This document shows, piece after piece, positions 26,631 through 35,042 of a DNA stretch of 37,843 nucleotides. The position numbers and the translations under genes are program-made. The notes under the pieces were generated by a model. That model was given only the letters and a program-made list of their open reading frames with translations, had not been told where the DNA came from and made no database searches. Each line of letters begins with the position of its first letter. The stretch's first letter is position 1. Source of the DNA: Paracoccaceae bacterium (GTDB lineage Bacteria; Pseudomonadota; Alphaproteobacteria; Rhodobacterales; Rhodobacteraceae); the NCBI GenBank assembly GCA_026706985.1, contig JAPOXR010000055.1, positions 1-37,843 of the forward strand. Direction: 5' to 3'.

Positions 26631-27650
26631 TTATCCGATCTGGTCGCAGATTTTTCTGATCGACAGCCAATCATTATTGCTGAGGAGGCTGGGCGGTTCT
26701 CCAGCTTGAGCTCCGCCATCTCCGAGATACAGGGTTTCTGTCCAACCGATGGCCTGGGCAAAGGGCAGTGCCGATACCCCTTCGCTTTCGAGTTCGGCAA
26801 ACACCGCGTCAGGGTTGACATATTGACGTTGCCCGCGCAACTTCTCCAGAGCGTAGTCCCGCAGAACCGACTCGTCGATTTCACCGCGTAGAGCAAAATT
26901 GACGGTGGCCTGCAGGCCGGCGAGTTCAAGCAACATTGCTAATGGATCGGTGAGTTCAGAGCGGATTTTTTCTTCCAGCAAATGGCCTACGAACACCTCT
27001 GGTTGATCGCTGCGCAGCAACAGGGCCTCGGATATGATAATGATGCCGCCCGGCAGATGCATCGTGTCAGGAACCTGGCCCCGGACAATCCGTATCGAAT
27101 AGCGATTGTCCAGAAACTGGTAGGCAATGGTATCAAGCAACGTCCCGCCGAGGCCGAACCGGCAATTCCCGCCGACAATTTCCGTGACCTGATTGAATGC
27201 CCGTTCGCCGAGTTGTTTGGACTTCGCCGCCGTCGTCAGACTCGCAGTCCAACCGGCAAGGTTGGAAGCGACAATGTAGGCCGCCAAAGCCAGAACCAGC
27301 ACCGAAATCAAGGCCGTCGTACCTGCCCGCCATGACCAGGTCGCGATTTCGGTATCCGTTTCCTCGACAGGGTGCTGCAATTGTCTATCCAACAAAGAGA
27401 CCACATAGGAATCGGAAATCTCCAAGGATTCACAATACTGGTCGTCTGGTGAATAATTGGCAGGCATGCTCCCCGGATTGCCACGCTGAACCGCGCTCAT
27501 CGCCCAATGTGCCAGCGGTCTTCCATTGAAAGAAAACAGGGTCAGGTAGCGCTCATTGAGCTTTACGACAACGCGCTGTCCCGGGTCCTCATCCGTCGAA
27601 TGCCAGATGCCGATGGTTTCAAGTTTGTCAAATTCAGCCAGAACTGACAT
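26631..27650 (-). CDS. Membrane-anchored protein resembling an M48 peptidase without HExxH
   Basis: 339 aa. Residues 1-100 form a soluble N-terminal domain I do not recognise. A single membrane helix spans about 109-129. The C-terminal half follows the outline of M48 metallopeptidases: a strand-like region at 183-200, then HLPGGIIIISEALLLRSDQP (198-217), which matches the ...LPGGxIxxxxGLL...E segment. The zinc helix that should follow (HExxH) reads VGHLLEEKIRS (221-231), so by alignment both His are lost (Leu224 and Lys228). If related, it is a catalytically dead paralogue, perhaps a regulator or scaffold. It lies 60 bp downstream of the acyl-CoA ligase on the same strand. Confidence 0.55.
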   Translation of the reverse strand: MSVLAEFDKLETIGIWHSTDEDPGQRVVVKLNERYLTLFSFNGRPLAHWAMSAVQRGNPGSMPANYSPDDQYCESLEISDSYVVSLLDRQLQHPVEETDTEIATWSWRAGTTALISVLVLALAAYIVASNLAGWTASLTTAAKSKQLGERAFNQVTEIVGGNCRFGLGGTLLDTIAYQFLDNRYSIRIVRGQVPDTMHLPGGIIIISEALLLRSDQPEVFVGHLLEEKIRSELTDPLAMLLELAGLQATVNFALRGEIDESVLRDYALEKLRGQRQYVNPDAVFAELESEGVSALPFAQAIGWTETLYLGDGGAQAGEPPSLLSNNDWLSIRKICDQIG

Positions 27651-27710
27651 TTGATCCCTTTACCAACCGGCGTCACAGTACAATAAACCGCCTCAGCCGA
27701 ATTACCGTAA

Positions 27711-29342
27711 TCACTCAGCCTTTGCGACCTCGCGCAAGGTGAATTTCTGGATTTTGCCGGTTGCGGTTTTCGGAAGTTCACGAAAAATCACCTGCTTGGG
27801 GGTTTTGAAGCCTGCAAGCGTCTTTCGGCAGAAGGAAATGATTTCCTCCTCACTGCAATCCGCGCCCTGAATCAATTCGACGAATGCAACCGGAACCTCG
27901 CCCCACTTTTCATCCGCTTTGGCGACAACGGCGCACAGCGAAACCGCCGGATGATGCATGATCGTTCCCTCGACCTCGACTGAGGACACATTCTCACCTC
28001 CGGAAATGATGATGTCCTTTGAACGGTCGGCAATCCGGATATAGCCATCCTCATGCATGACCGCGATGTCGCCACTGCGGAAACCGCCACCCTCGAACGC
28101 CCCCGCTGTAGCCTCCGGATTGCGGAAATAGCCTTTCATCACAGAATTGCCCCGCATCACGATTTCACCGAGTTCCCTGCCATCCCGGGCCACCTCTTCG
28201 CGGGTTGACGGGTCGACCACGGTGATCTTCTCCATCATCGGCATCAGCACACCCTGGCGGGCCTTGATGTCGGCCCGCTCGGCGGCGCCGAGGCCCCGCC
28301 ACTCATCATCCTTCCAGATACATTCAGTGACATGTCCGTAGGTTTCGGTGAGCCCATAGACATGCGTGACATTGAAATTGAGCTTTTCGACCTTTTCCAG
28401 CATAGCAGCCGGAGGTGGTGCGCCGGCAGTGAAAACCTCGACCCGATGGGTGAATTTCCGGCGCTCACCCGGCTCCGCATTCGCCAACATGTTCAACACG
28501 ATCGGGGCACCGCCGAAATGGGTCACGCCCTCATCGGCAATGGCATCGAAAATCGGCTTGGCGGCGACCTCGCGGCAACAGATCACTGTCCCGCCCAACA
28601 GCGGCATCATCCATGAATGATTCCAGCCATTGCAGTGAAACAGGGGCACAATGGCGAGAAACTTCGGATACAGCGTCATCCGCCAGCTGATCACCGTGCC
28701 CATCGTCATCATATAGGCACCGCGGTGGTGATAAACGACGCCCTTGGGTCTGCCGGTTGTGCCGGAAGTATAGTTGAGCGTCAGGCTTTCCCATTCATCC
28801 TCCGGCATGATCCAGTCGAAATTCAGTGCTGCGGAGGCGATCATATCCTCATATTCGGGGTAATTTCCACTCGCCGGGAAGCCGGCGGTATCGTCGGCAA
28901 CCTCGATGATCTGCGGATACATACCCTCCGCGGTTTCTGCGGCGGCCTCGGCAATGCCCAGATAGCACGAATCCACCAGAACGAATTTCGGCCGCGCATG
29001 CGAAAAAATGTAACCGATCGTATCCACGTCCAGCCGGATGTTGATGGCATTCAGTACCGCCCCGCAGGCGGGCACGCCGAAATGCGATTCAACCGCGGCG
29101 GGAATGTTGGGCAGGATCGTGGAGACCACATCCCCGGGCCTCACCCCGCGCGCCGCGAGGGCGGAAGCCAGGCGGGTCACTCTTTCGTGATAGCGGCGGT
29201 AGTTGTAACGCCGGTCGCCATAGACCAGCGCGTCGCGCTCCGGGAAAACCTCGCGCGCCCTGTTCAGATGCGACAGCGGGGTCAGGGGAACAAAATTCGC
29301 CTGACAGCGGTCGAGTCCAGTTTCATCAAACAACCAGCCCAT
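27711..29342 (-). CDS. AMP-forming acyl-CoA synthetase (DmdB-like / medium-chain type)
   Basis: 543 aa from ATG 29342 (preceded by GGGGAAAAG); the frame continues to 29417 but the family start is MGWLFDETGLDRCQANF. It activates a carboxylic acid to its CoA thioester through an acyl-AMP. The AMP-binding P-loop is YTSGTTGRPKG, then YGLTETYG, the hinge region GYIRIADRSKDIIISGGENV and the C-terminal catalytic Lys in TATGKIQKFT. The overall pattern is close to the family containing 3-methylmercaptopropionyl-CoA ligase, but members use many acids, so substrate is open. It follows the fad genes in the same direction and likely supplies their substrate. Confidence 0.88.
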   Translation of the reverse strand: MGWLFDETGLDRCQANFVPLTPLSHLNRAREVFPERDALVYGDRRYNYRRYHERVTRLASALAARGVRPGDVVSTILPNIPAAVESHFGVPACGAVLNAINIRLDVDTIGYIFSHARPKFVLVDSCYLGIAEAAAETAEGMYPQIIEVADDTAGFPASGNYPEYEDMIASAALNFDWIMPEDEWESLTLNYTSGTTGRPKGVVYHHRGAYMMTMGTVISWRMTLYPKFLAIVPLFHCNGWNHSWMMPLLGGTVICCREVAAKPIFDAIADEGVTHFGGAPIVLNMLANAEPGERRKFTHRVEVFTAGAPPPAAMLEKVEKLNFNVTHVYGLTETYGHVTECIWKDDEWRGLGAAERADIKARQGVLMPMMEKITVVDPSTREEVARDGRELGEIVMRGNSVMKGYFRNPEATAGAFEGGGFRSGDIAVMHEDGYIRIADRSKDIIISGGENVSSVEVEGTIMHHPAVSLCAVVAKADEKWGEVPVAFVELIQGADCSEEEIISFCRKTLAGFKTPKQVIFRELPKTATGKIQKFTLREVAKAE

Positions 29343-29404
29343 CTTTTCCCCGGTTCTTGCCTGCGGCAGTCGGATAGGAATCAGCCTTGCAATGGGTAAT
29401 GCCC

Positions 29405-29438
29405 GGGCAGTTGTCAATCAATTGTCAGGCGACTGCCC
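29405..29438. repeat. Inverted repeat with internal TTGTCA duplication between fadJ-like gene and acyl-CoA ligase
   Basis: GGGCAGT (29405-29411) pairs with ACTGCCC (29432-29438) around a 20-nt interior. That interior holds two TTGTCA hexamers 11 bp apart. On the minus strand the first gives a perfect TTGACA (29412-29417) about 70 bp before the ligase ATG, a possible -35, though no good -10 is found 17 bp on. It may be an operator, an attenuating hairpin or a weak internal promoter. Confidence 0.3.
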
Positions 29439-29469
29439 ATGGCGAACAGGATTCAGCACCGCTCCGAAA

Positions 29470-31644
29470 TCATTGATCACGGAACCCTGTCCCGGCTGCC
29501 GCCATACGCAGCAGGGTCTCCGGCACCTTGAACCGGGGGCCGAAGCGGTCCTCAAGGGTGCCGCATTCGGTGACCGCCCTTTCCGCGGTGACAATGTCAA
29601 GCCAACTGAACGGGCCACCCGACCAGGGCGCAAATCCCCAGCCCAGCACCGCACCCACATCGCCTTCACGCAGATCTGTCAATACGCCCGCCTCGAATGC
29701 CCGAACCGCCTCCAGCGCCTGAACATAAAGCAGCCTGTCCCGCACCAGTTGCGGCGGCGGCGACTGACCGGGCCATGACTCGTTGAGGCCGGACCACAGG
29801 CCGAGCCTCCTGCCACCCTTGTCATAGGTGTAAAATCCGGCCTTTGCTTTGCGCCCGTACCGTCCGGCCTTGGCTAGAGTGGCAAGCACCGCGTCAACAT
29901 CATCATCCTGATAAGCGTCGCCGAGCGCAGCCCTGGTCGCCTTGGCGATGCTGAGAGCCAGGTCGATCGAAGTCTCGTCAATCAACTGCAATGGCCCGAC
30001 CGGCATGCCGGCATGGCGGGCGGAATTCTCAATCAAGGCCGGTGCGACACCTTCGCCGACCATGCGGATTCCCTCATTCAGATACGGGATGATGCATCGG
30101 TTGGTGTAGAAAAAGCGCGCATCGTTGACCAGGATCGGCGTTTTCCGGATCCTCGATGTGAAATCAAGCGCCAGCGCAACCGCAGCGTCGCCGCTGCGTT
30201 TTCCCCGGATGATCTCAACCAGCATCATGCGGTGAACCGGGCTGAAGAAATGCATACCCAGAAACCGCTCCGCATCCCGCACCGCTTCGGCGAGGCCGGT
30301 TACGGGCAAGGTTGATGTATTTGTCGCGATGACACAGTCCGGCCCGACGGATTGGCCGATCTTATGAATCACGTCACGTTTGACCGCGGGATCCTCAAAT
30401 ACCGCTTCAATCACCAATTCCGTGCCGTTCAGACTTTCGAACGTATCAGCCGCCACGATACGCTCCAGGATCCCGGCCTGCTTATCCGCAGTCAATTTAC
30501 CACGAGCGGCATCTTTACGCAGAATTGCCGCGGCCGATTCCCTGCCCCGCGACGCGGTATCGATGTCCCGGTCCAACAGGATGACATCCAGCCCCGCCCT
30601 GGCAGCGGACAGTGCGATTCCGGAGCCCATCATTCCCGCACCGACAACTCCGATCTTCCGCATATCCCTGCGTGGCACTTCCGGAGACCGTCTCGCGCCC
30701 TTTTCAAGCTGTTTCCTGTCCAGGAAGAGCGTCCGAATCATATTCGTCGAAGAAGGGTTGAGGAGAACCTTCGAGAACCAGCGCGCCTCGATGGTAAGCG
30801 CGGTATCGAACGGCACCTGCACACCTTCATAAATCGCCGACATGAGGGCATTCGCTGCCGGATAGACACCGGATGTCTCGCCACTGAGCATCGCCGATGC
30901 ACCGACAAAATTCATGTAACCCTTGCGGTCGTAAGCACCGCCGCCGGGAATACGGAAGCCTTTCCGGTCCCAGGGCTTGGTGATGTCCTCCGGACCCGCC
31001 GACAGCACCCACTCCCTGGCGCGCTCCATCAGGTCGCCTGCCGGCACAACCTCATCGATAGTTCCGAGCGCAAGCGCTTTGTCCGGGCCCGGTGTTGATC
31101 CTTTCAGCAGCAGCGGTGCCGCATTCGGCACTCCGAGCCGTCGCACCAGCCTTGTCGTGCCGCCGGCTCCGGGGAACAGCCCGACCTTGATTTCCGGAAG
31201 ACCGATCACGGCCTTCGGGTTGTCGGCCGCAATGATCCGGTGGCAGGAAATCGGAATCTCGTAGCCGATGCCAACGCCGGTTCCCGGCAGCGCCGCCACA
31301 ACCGGCTTACCACCCGCCCCGGTTTTCGGATCCCGGCCGGCGAGTTCGATTTTGCGGAAAATCCTATGGAATTCCATGACACCATCAAACACCCTCCGGG
31401 CGGCGTCACCGCCGCCCCGGGCGCGCATATTCGCCAACACATCCAGATCCATCCCGCCGGCGAAATCGGCTTTGGAACTGGTCAGAACGATACCCTTCAC
31501 CCGCTCATCGGCGATCGCCCGGTCGAAATGTTCCGACAGTTCCAGAAGGCAGTCCCAAGACATGATATTCATGCGCCGACCCGGGACGTCCCAAGAGATT
31601 ACGGCGACGCCATCAGCATCCCTGTCATAGTGAAAATCCGCCAT
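29470..31644 (-). CDS. FadJ/FadB-type enoyl-CoA hydratase / 3-hydroxyacyl-CoA dehydrogenase fusion
   Basis: 724 aa from ATG 31644 (AGG-containing site upstream); the open frame to 31695 runs into the thiolase gene. The N-terminal crotonase domain (1-~190) has the active-site glutamates in GIGYEI (~129) and GLPEIKVGLFPGAGGT (~151). The dehydrogenase domain starts with the Rossmann motif GAGMMGSG (335-342) and carries the catalytic His in MHFFSPV (464-470). A C-terminal helical domain follows. The protein performs hydration and NAD-dependent oxidation in beta-oxidation. It forms an operon with the thiolase gene 10 bp upstream. Confidence 0.95.
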   Translation of the reverse strand: MADFHYDRDADGVAVISWDVPGRRMNIMSWDCLLELSEHFDRAIADERVKGIVLTSSKADFAGGMDLDVLANMRARGGGDAARRVFDGVMEFHRIFRKIELAGRDPKTGAGGKPVVAALPGTGVGIGYEIPISCHRIIAADNPKAVIGLPEIKVGLFPGAGGTTRLVRRLGVPNAAPLLLKGSTPGPDKALALGTIDEVVPAGDLMERAREWVLSAGPEDITKPWDRKGFRIPGGGAYDRKGYMNFVGASAMLSGETSGVYPAANALMSAIYEGVQVPFDTALTIEARWFSKVLLNPSSTNMIRTLFLDRKQLEKGARRSPEVPRRDMRKIGVVGAGMMGSGIALSAARAGLDVILLDRDIDTASRGRESAAAILRKDAARGKLTADKQAGILERIVAADTFESLNGTELVIEAVFEDPAVKRDVIHKIGQSVGPDCVIATNTSTLPVTGLAEAVRDAERFLGMHFFSPVHRMMLVEIIRGKRSGDAAVALALDFTSRIRKTPILVNDARFFYTNRCIIPYLNEGIRMVGEGVAPALIENSARHAGMPVGPLQLIDETSIDLALSIAKATRAALGDAYQDDDVDAVLATLAKAGRYGRKAKAGFYTYDKGGRRLGLWSGLNESWPGQSPPPQLVRDRLLYVQALEAVRAFEAGVLTDLREGDVGAVLGWGFAPWSGGPFSWLDIVTAERAVTECGTLEDRFGPRFKVPETLLRMAAAGTGFRDQ

Positions 31645-31654
31645 AACCTGTCCC

Positions 31655-32863
31655 CTAGACCCGCTCGATAATCGTGGCGACGCCCATGCCGCCACCGACG
31701 CAAAGTGTGATCAACGCTGTGGATTTTCCGCTCCGCTCCAATTCATCGAGTGCCGTCGACAACAGCATAGCGCCGGTCGCACCGAGAGGGTGGCCGAATG
31801 CGATCGCACCGCCATTCACATTCAGCCGGTCATGATCCACATTCAACGCCTGCATGAAGCGCAGCGGCACCGCGGCAAAAGCCTCGTTGACCTCAAACAG
31901 GTCAATGTCACCGACATTCATGCCAGCCCGTGAAAGTGCCCGTTCCGCCGCCGGCATCGGCCCTGTCAGCATGATCGTCGGTTCCGAGCCGATCTTGGCA
32001 AATGAACGGATACGTGCCCGCGGACGGAGTCCGGATTTACCGCCGAATTCCCGGCTGCCCACCAGAACCGCCGCCGCACCATCGACGATTCCCGATGAAT
32101 TCCCGGCATGATGGACATGGTCGATACGCTCGAGATGCGGATATTTGAGCGTCGCCACCCGGTCGAAACCCGGTGTCCCGGTGCCGATATCGGTAAAAGA
32201 CGAATTCAGTTCAGCCAGCCCCGCCATGTCGGTATCCGGCCGCATATGTTCGTCATGGCTGAGTATCTCCAGCCCGTTGATATCCCTGACCGGAATGACC
32301 GAACGGCCGAATCTCTCCTCCTCCCAGGCGAGTGCCGCACGGCGCTGCGATTCGACCGCGTACGCATCGCAATCCTGCCGCGAGAAGCCAAATTCGGTGG
32401 CGATCAAATCGGCCGAAATTCCCTGCGGCACAAAGGCGCATCCGATTGCCAGCCGAGGATCCACCGCAACCGCGGCCCCGTCCGAGCCGATACTGACCCG
32501 GCTCATCATTTCGACACCACCCGCCAGCGCTGCGGTCGCACCGGCGCATATATCGGCTGCCGCCAAATTCACCGCTTCCAGGCCGCTGGCACAGAACCGG
32601 TTCACGCTCAGCCCCGGCACCGAATCCGGCAGCGAAGACAACAGCACCGTTGCCCTCGCAAGGCAGCCGCCCTGTTCTCCAACCTGCGTCACATTTCCCC
32701 AGATCAGATCTTCGATATGGTGGCTGTCGACACAGCTGCGCTCCTGTAACGCATCCACCATCTGGGCTGACAAATCGACCGCTGTCACCGAGTTCAGGGC
32801 ACCTTTCGCATTGCCGCGCCCGCGCGGGGAGCGGACCGCATCATATATGAATGCTTCGCTCAT
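31655..32863 (-). CDS. Acetyl-CoA acyltransferase (thiolase)
   Basis: 402 aa. The nucleophilic Cys91 is in [13 protein letters not shown], the catalytic His in [15 protein letters not shown] and the second Cys in CVGGGMGVA, all in the expected order. As partner of the FadJ-type protein it should cleave 3-ketoacyl-CoA to acetyl-CoA in fatty acid degradation; biosynthetic condensation is also possible in principle. The ATG overlaps the stop of the GST-like gene by 4 bp (32860-32863), showing that all three are expressed together. Confidence 0.95.
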   Translation of the reverse strand: MSEAFIYDAVRSPRGRGNAKGALNSVTAVDLSAQMVDALQERSCVDSHHIEDLIWGNVTQVGEQGGCLARATVLLSSLPDSVPGLSVNRFCASGLEAVNLAAADICAGATAALAGGVEMMSRVSIGSDGAAVAVDPRLAIGCAFVPQGISADLIATEFGFSRQDCDAYAVESQRRAALAWEEERFGRSVIPVRDINGLEILSHDEHMRPDTDMAGLAELNSSFTDIGTGTPGFDRVATLKYPHLERIDHVHHAGNSSGIVDGAAAVLVGSREFGGKSGLRPRARIRSFAKIGSEPTIMLTGPMPAAERALSRAGMNVGDIDLFEVNEAFAAVPLRFMQALNVDHDRLNVNGGAIAFGHPLGATGAMLLSTALDELERSGKSTALITLCVGGGMGVATIIERV

Positions 32864-33507
32864 GGTTTCTGATCCCGACGGTCTGAAGGATGCCCGGGCA
32901 TCAGATCATAGGGATGTTTCCAGCCCGGCTGCGCCGCAATGCGGTCGAGCCATCGCCCGATGGCGGGCCAATCGCCACGCTCGAAACCGAACGGTTCCGG
33001 ATAATACAGATAGCCGCAGCAGGAGAGATCGGCGACGCTGATCCGCCCACCGACCAGCCAGTCCCGCTCCTGGAGAACCACCTCCAATGTCGACCAGCTG
33101 CCTTTGAGCCGTCCCTGCAGCCATTGGATGACCGCCTGCGGGCGTTTCTCTTCGGCGATGAAATTATTGAGAAACCGGGTGGTGCCGCAATTTGACGAAT
33201 GCTTGTGATTGTCCCAGAGCACCCACCGCAGGATCTCGTGATTTTCCGCCTGCGTGTCTCCACCGAGCTTTCCCGACTGCTTGACCACATATTGCTGGAT
33301 GAGCCCGGACTGGGTGAGGATCAACCCGTCATGATCCATCACTGGCACCTCGCCCATCGGGTTCAATTGACGGAATTTGTCGGTCCGGGTTTCGCCATTG
33401 AAAAAATCCACGAATACCGGCTGCCAACGCACTCCGGCGAGTTCCAGCGCCAGCGCTGCCTTGTAGGCATTGCCGCTTTCGCCGAAACAATACAGCTTGA
33501 TCGTCAT
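32860..33507 (-). CDS. Glutathione S-transferase family protein
   Basis: 215 aa from ATG 33507, preferred over the first in-frame ATG at 33519 because AAGG stands just before it. The N-terminal thioredoxin-like domain has FGESGNAYKAALAL, with Ser as possible glutathione-activating residue, and the cis-Pro element PMGEVPVM, then LTQSGLIQQY. The C-terminal helical domain ends in WLVGGRISVADLSCCGYLYY, the N-capping box region. Role is unknown; it is the first gene of the thiolase/FadJ operon, which suggests protection from or conversion of an electrophilic acyl intermediate, an inference. Confidence 0.85.
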   Translation of the reverse strand: MTIKLYCFGESGNAYKAALALELAGVRWQPVFVDFFNGETRTDKFRQLNPMGEVPVMDHDGLILTQSGLIQQYVVKQSGKLGGDTQAENHEILRWVLWDNHKHSSNCGTTRFLNNFIAEEKRPQAVIQWLQGRLKGSWSTLEVVLQERDWLVGGRISVADLSCCGYLYYPEPFGFERGDWPAIGRWLDRIAAQPGWKHPYDLMPGHPSDRRDQKP

Positions 33508-33587
33508 CTGAACCTTCATCCGATTTCATCCGTGCCGCAGCACAGCATTGCGCGCGCCGCCTATCACGCCGGCACGGAATGCAAAAC

Positions 33588-33593
33588 ATAATA
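33588..33593 (-). promoter_or_regulatory. Possible -10 of the GST-fad operon
   Basis: TATTAT on the minus strand (5 of 6 to consensus) lies 80 bp upstream of the GST-like gene ATG in a locally AT-rich patch. The element 17 bp upstream (TCTGAA) is a poor -35, so an activator may be needed. No FadR- or PsrA-like operator was recognised. Confidence 0.25.
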
Positions 33594-33647
33594 GATGAAT
33601 TTCCGGAGCCTTCAGAACTGAACCGGGTGTCGGCCTCCGCCGATGCG

Positions 33648-34772
33648 TCAGTTCATGAAACCGGGTGCCAGAAAGTAAAATCCATAGGCGACGATCAAAG
33701 CCGGCACCGCCGATACAGCAGTCGCCAAAATCGCTGTCCGGGGGTCCAGTGCGATCGCTGGAAACAGCGCATCGCCGTCATTCGAGATCGCATTGCCGAT
33801 AATGGCGGCAAAGGGAATGACACCGCTGATATAAAGCGTTGTCACAAGCACCTGCGGGCCGCAGCCGGGAATGAATCCGATGAGGACTCCAGCCAATGGC
33901 AGATATGGCATCGCGGCGGCGAACACCGCTTCCAGATCCAGACCGAAAAATGCTGCCAGATATTCATAGAGGATGAATGCGCCGATCACCCAGACCGAGA
34001 TAAAACTGGTTTCCTCCGCCATCCGCGTGACCGGACTGTCGGACCCGTGGCTCATGGCCCGGAACCGGGATGTCGCCCAGATCACCATTCCGGAACCGAC
34101 ACCGAACAGCGCCAGCGCCGGAGGCAGCCAATGCAGCGCCCCGCTGAGTTCGATCTGGAACAATTGCAGGACGCCGATGCCGAACCCTGGAATCGCCGGG
34201 GCGAGATAGGCGACATCTATCAGGCGGGTGCGGCCGATTGGCGGAGCCGGGTCGATTGCGTGCCCCCGGCGCGTGGCACCGAATCCGGGCATCAGCCAAT
34301 TCACAATCCAGCCGGACAGAATGCCGACGAAGAAGGATAATGGAAGCACGACCGCCGCTGCGTCAGGCCGGACCGCAATCAGCAGAAAGGCGGCATCTCC
34401 CATTGTCGCAGTCAGAGCCGCGACCACCGCACCGAAGCTGACATGCCCGGAACTGTAGGCGGCGACCACAATCACTGCACCGCCGCAACCGGGTGTCGCG
34501 CCCAATCCGGCGGCAATGGGCACCGCGGCCAACCGGTTTCCCGCAAGCATCCGCTTCAGATCAAATTTGAAATATCGTTCGGCGGCGTAGAATGCGAGCA
34601 AAGTCGCAGCCACGAAAACGCTGACCTGGACGTAGGCGTCGATCACCATTGCGCGGGTGATTTCTCCGAGCGGTCCGGGAGCCGCGGCGGCGGCGGCCAG
34701 CAGCAGGGCGAACGCAGCACGGCCCGGACGGATACGGAGATTGACAGACTGCTGAAGGCGGGCAGTTAACAC
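33648..34772 (-). CDS. Putative 10-TM heavy-metal (manganese-type) exporter
   Basis: 374 aa from GTG 34772. The frame extends to TTG 34790, but that would leave almost no leader after the candidate promoter. The protein is strongly hydrophobic with about ten membrane segments arranged as two similar halves, each with a conserved Pro-Gly-Cys-Gly turn: GATPGCGGAVIVVAAYSSGH in the first and GFIPGCGPQVLV in the second. This matches the family annotated as putative 10TM heavy-metal exporter or putative manganese transporter (formerly DUF2899). The paired Cys and acidic GDAAF/DGDALF segments are possible metal ligands. A Fur/Mur-like box overlaps its promoter, supporting a metal role. Substrate unproven. 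Confidence 0.75.
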   Translation of the reverse strand: MLTARLQQSVNLRIRPGRAAFALLLAAAAAAPGPLGEITRAMVIDAYVQVSVFVAATLLAFYAAERYFKFDLKRMLAGNRLAAVPIAAGLGATPGCGGAVIVVAAYSSGHVSFGAVVAALTATMGDAAFLLIAVRPDAAAVVLPLSFFVGILSGWIVNWLMPGFGATRRGHAIDPAPPIGRTRLIDVAYLAPAIPGFGIGVLQLFQIELSGALHWLPPALALFGVGSGMVIWATSRFRAMSHGSDSPVTRMAEETSFISVWVIGAFILYEYLAAFFGLDLEAVFAAAMPYLPLAGVLIGFIPGCGPQVLVTTLYISGVIPFAAIIGNAISNDGDALFPAIALDPRTAILATAVSAVPALIVAYGFYFLAPGFMN

Positions 34773-34791
34773 GTAGCCATCACGTTGCAAT

Positions 34792-34806
34792 TGCGAATCA
34801 TTATCA
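34792..34806 (-). promoter_or_regulatory. Fur/Mur-like operator over the exporter promoter
   Basis: Plus-strand TGCGAATCATTATCA is a near-palindrome of the TGCGAAT-N-ATTCGCA type reported for alphaproteobacterial Fur/Mur proteins (two mismatches in the right arm). Read on the minus strand, the 19-mer starting GATAATGAT agrees with the classical Fur consensus at 13 of 19 positions. It overlaps the -10 element at 34800-34805, so a bound regulator would block transcription. Confidence 0.5.
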
Positions 34807-34828
34807 CGAAGATATTGAATTCACCCAA
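34800..34828 (-). promoter_or_regulatory. Candidate promoter of the metal exporter gene
   Basis: Minus-strand TTGGGT (34823-34828) and GATAAT (34800-34805) are spaced by 17 bp. Transcription would start near 34793, giving a leader of about 20 nt to GTG 34772. The -10 lies within the Fur/Mur-like box. Confidence 0.45.
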
Positions 34829-34984
34829 GAGATGCAACTGAACGGAAATTCAGCCGGCGGCTCAGCTTGGAATGTATTGCCAAATCGAGATTGCCCGGAC
34901 AGACCCGCTACAACCCGCAGTATCTTGTGCATACGGGTAAGGCTGAGAACCCGCCCGGTCAAATGCTCGCCCTGTCGATTGGAT

Positions 34985-35013
34985 TTGCCGCATTGAGCGG
35001 GACAGTTTATGCT
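34985..35013 (+). promoter_or_regulatory. Candidate promoter of the sterol-desaturase-family gene
   Basis: TTGCCG (34985-34990) and TATGCT (35008-35013) are separated by 17 bp and lie 30 bp before the ATG at 35043. Each hexamer matches consensus at about four positions, so a moderate promoter is plausible. The rest of the divergent gap (34829-34984) shows no gene or clear site. Confidence 0.4.
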
Positions 35014-35042
35014 AGCGGCCTCCAGACAAAGCGCCAAGGCAA

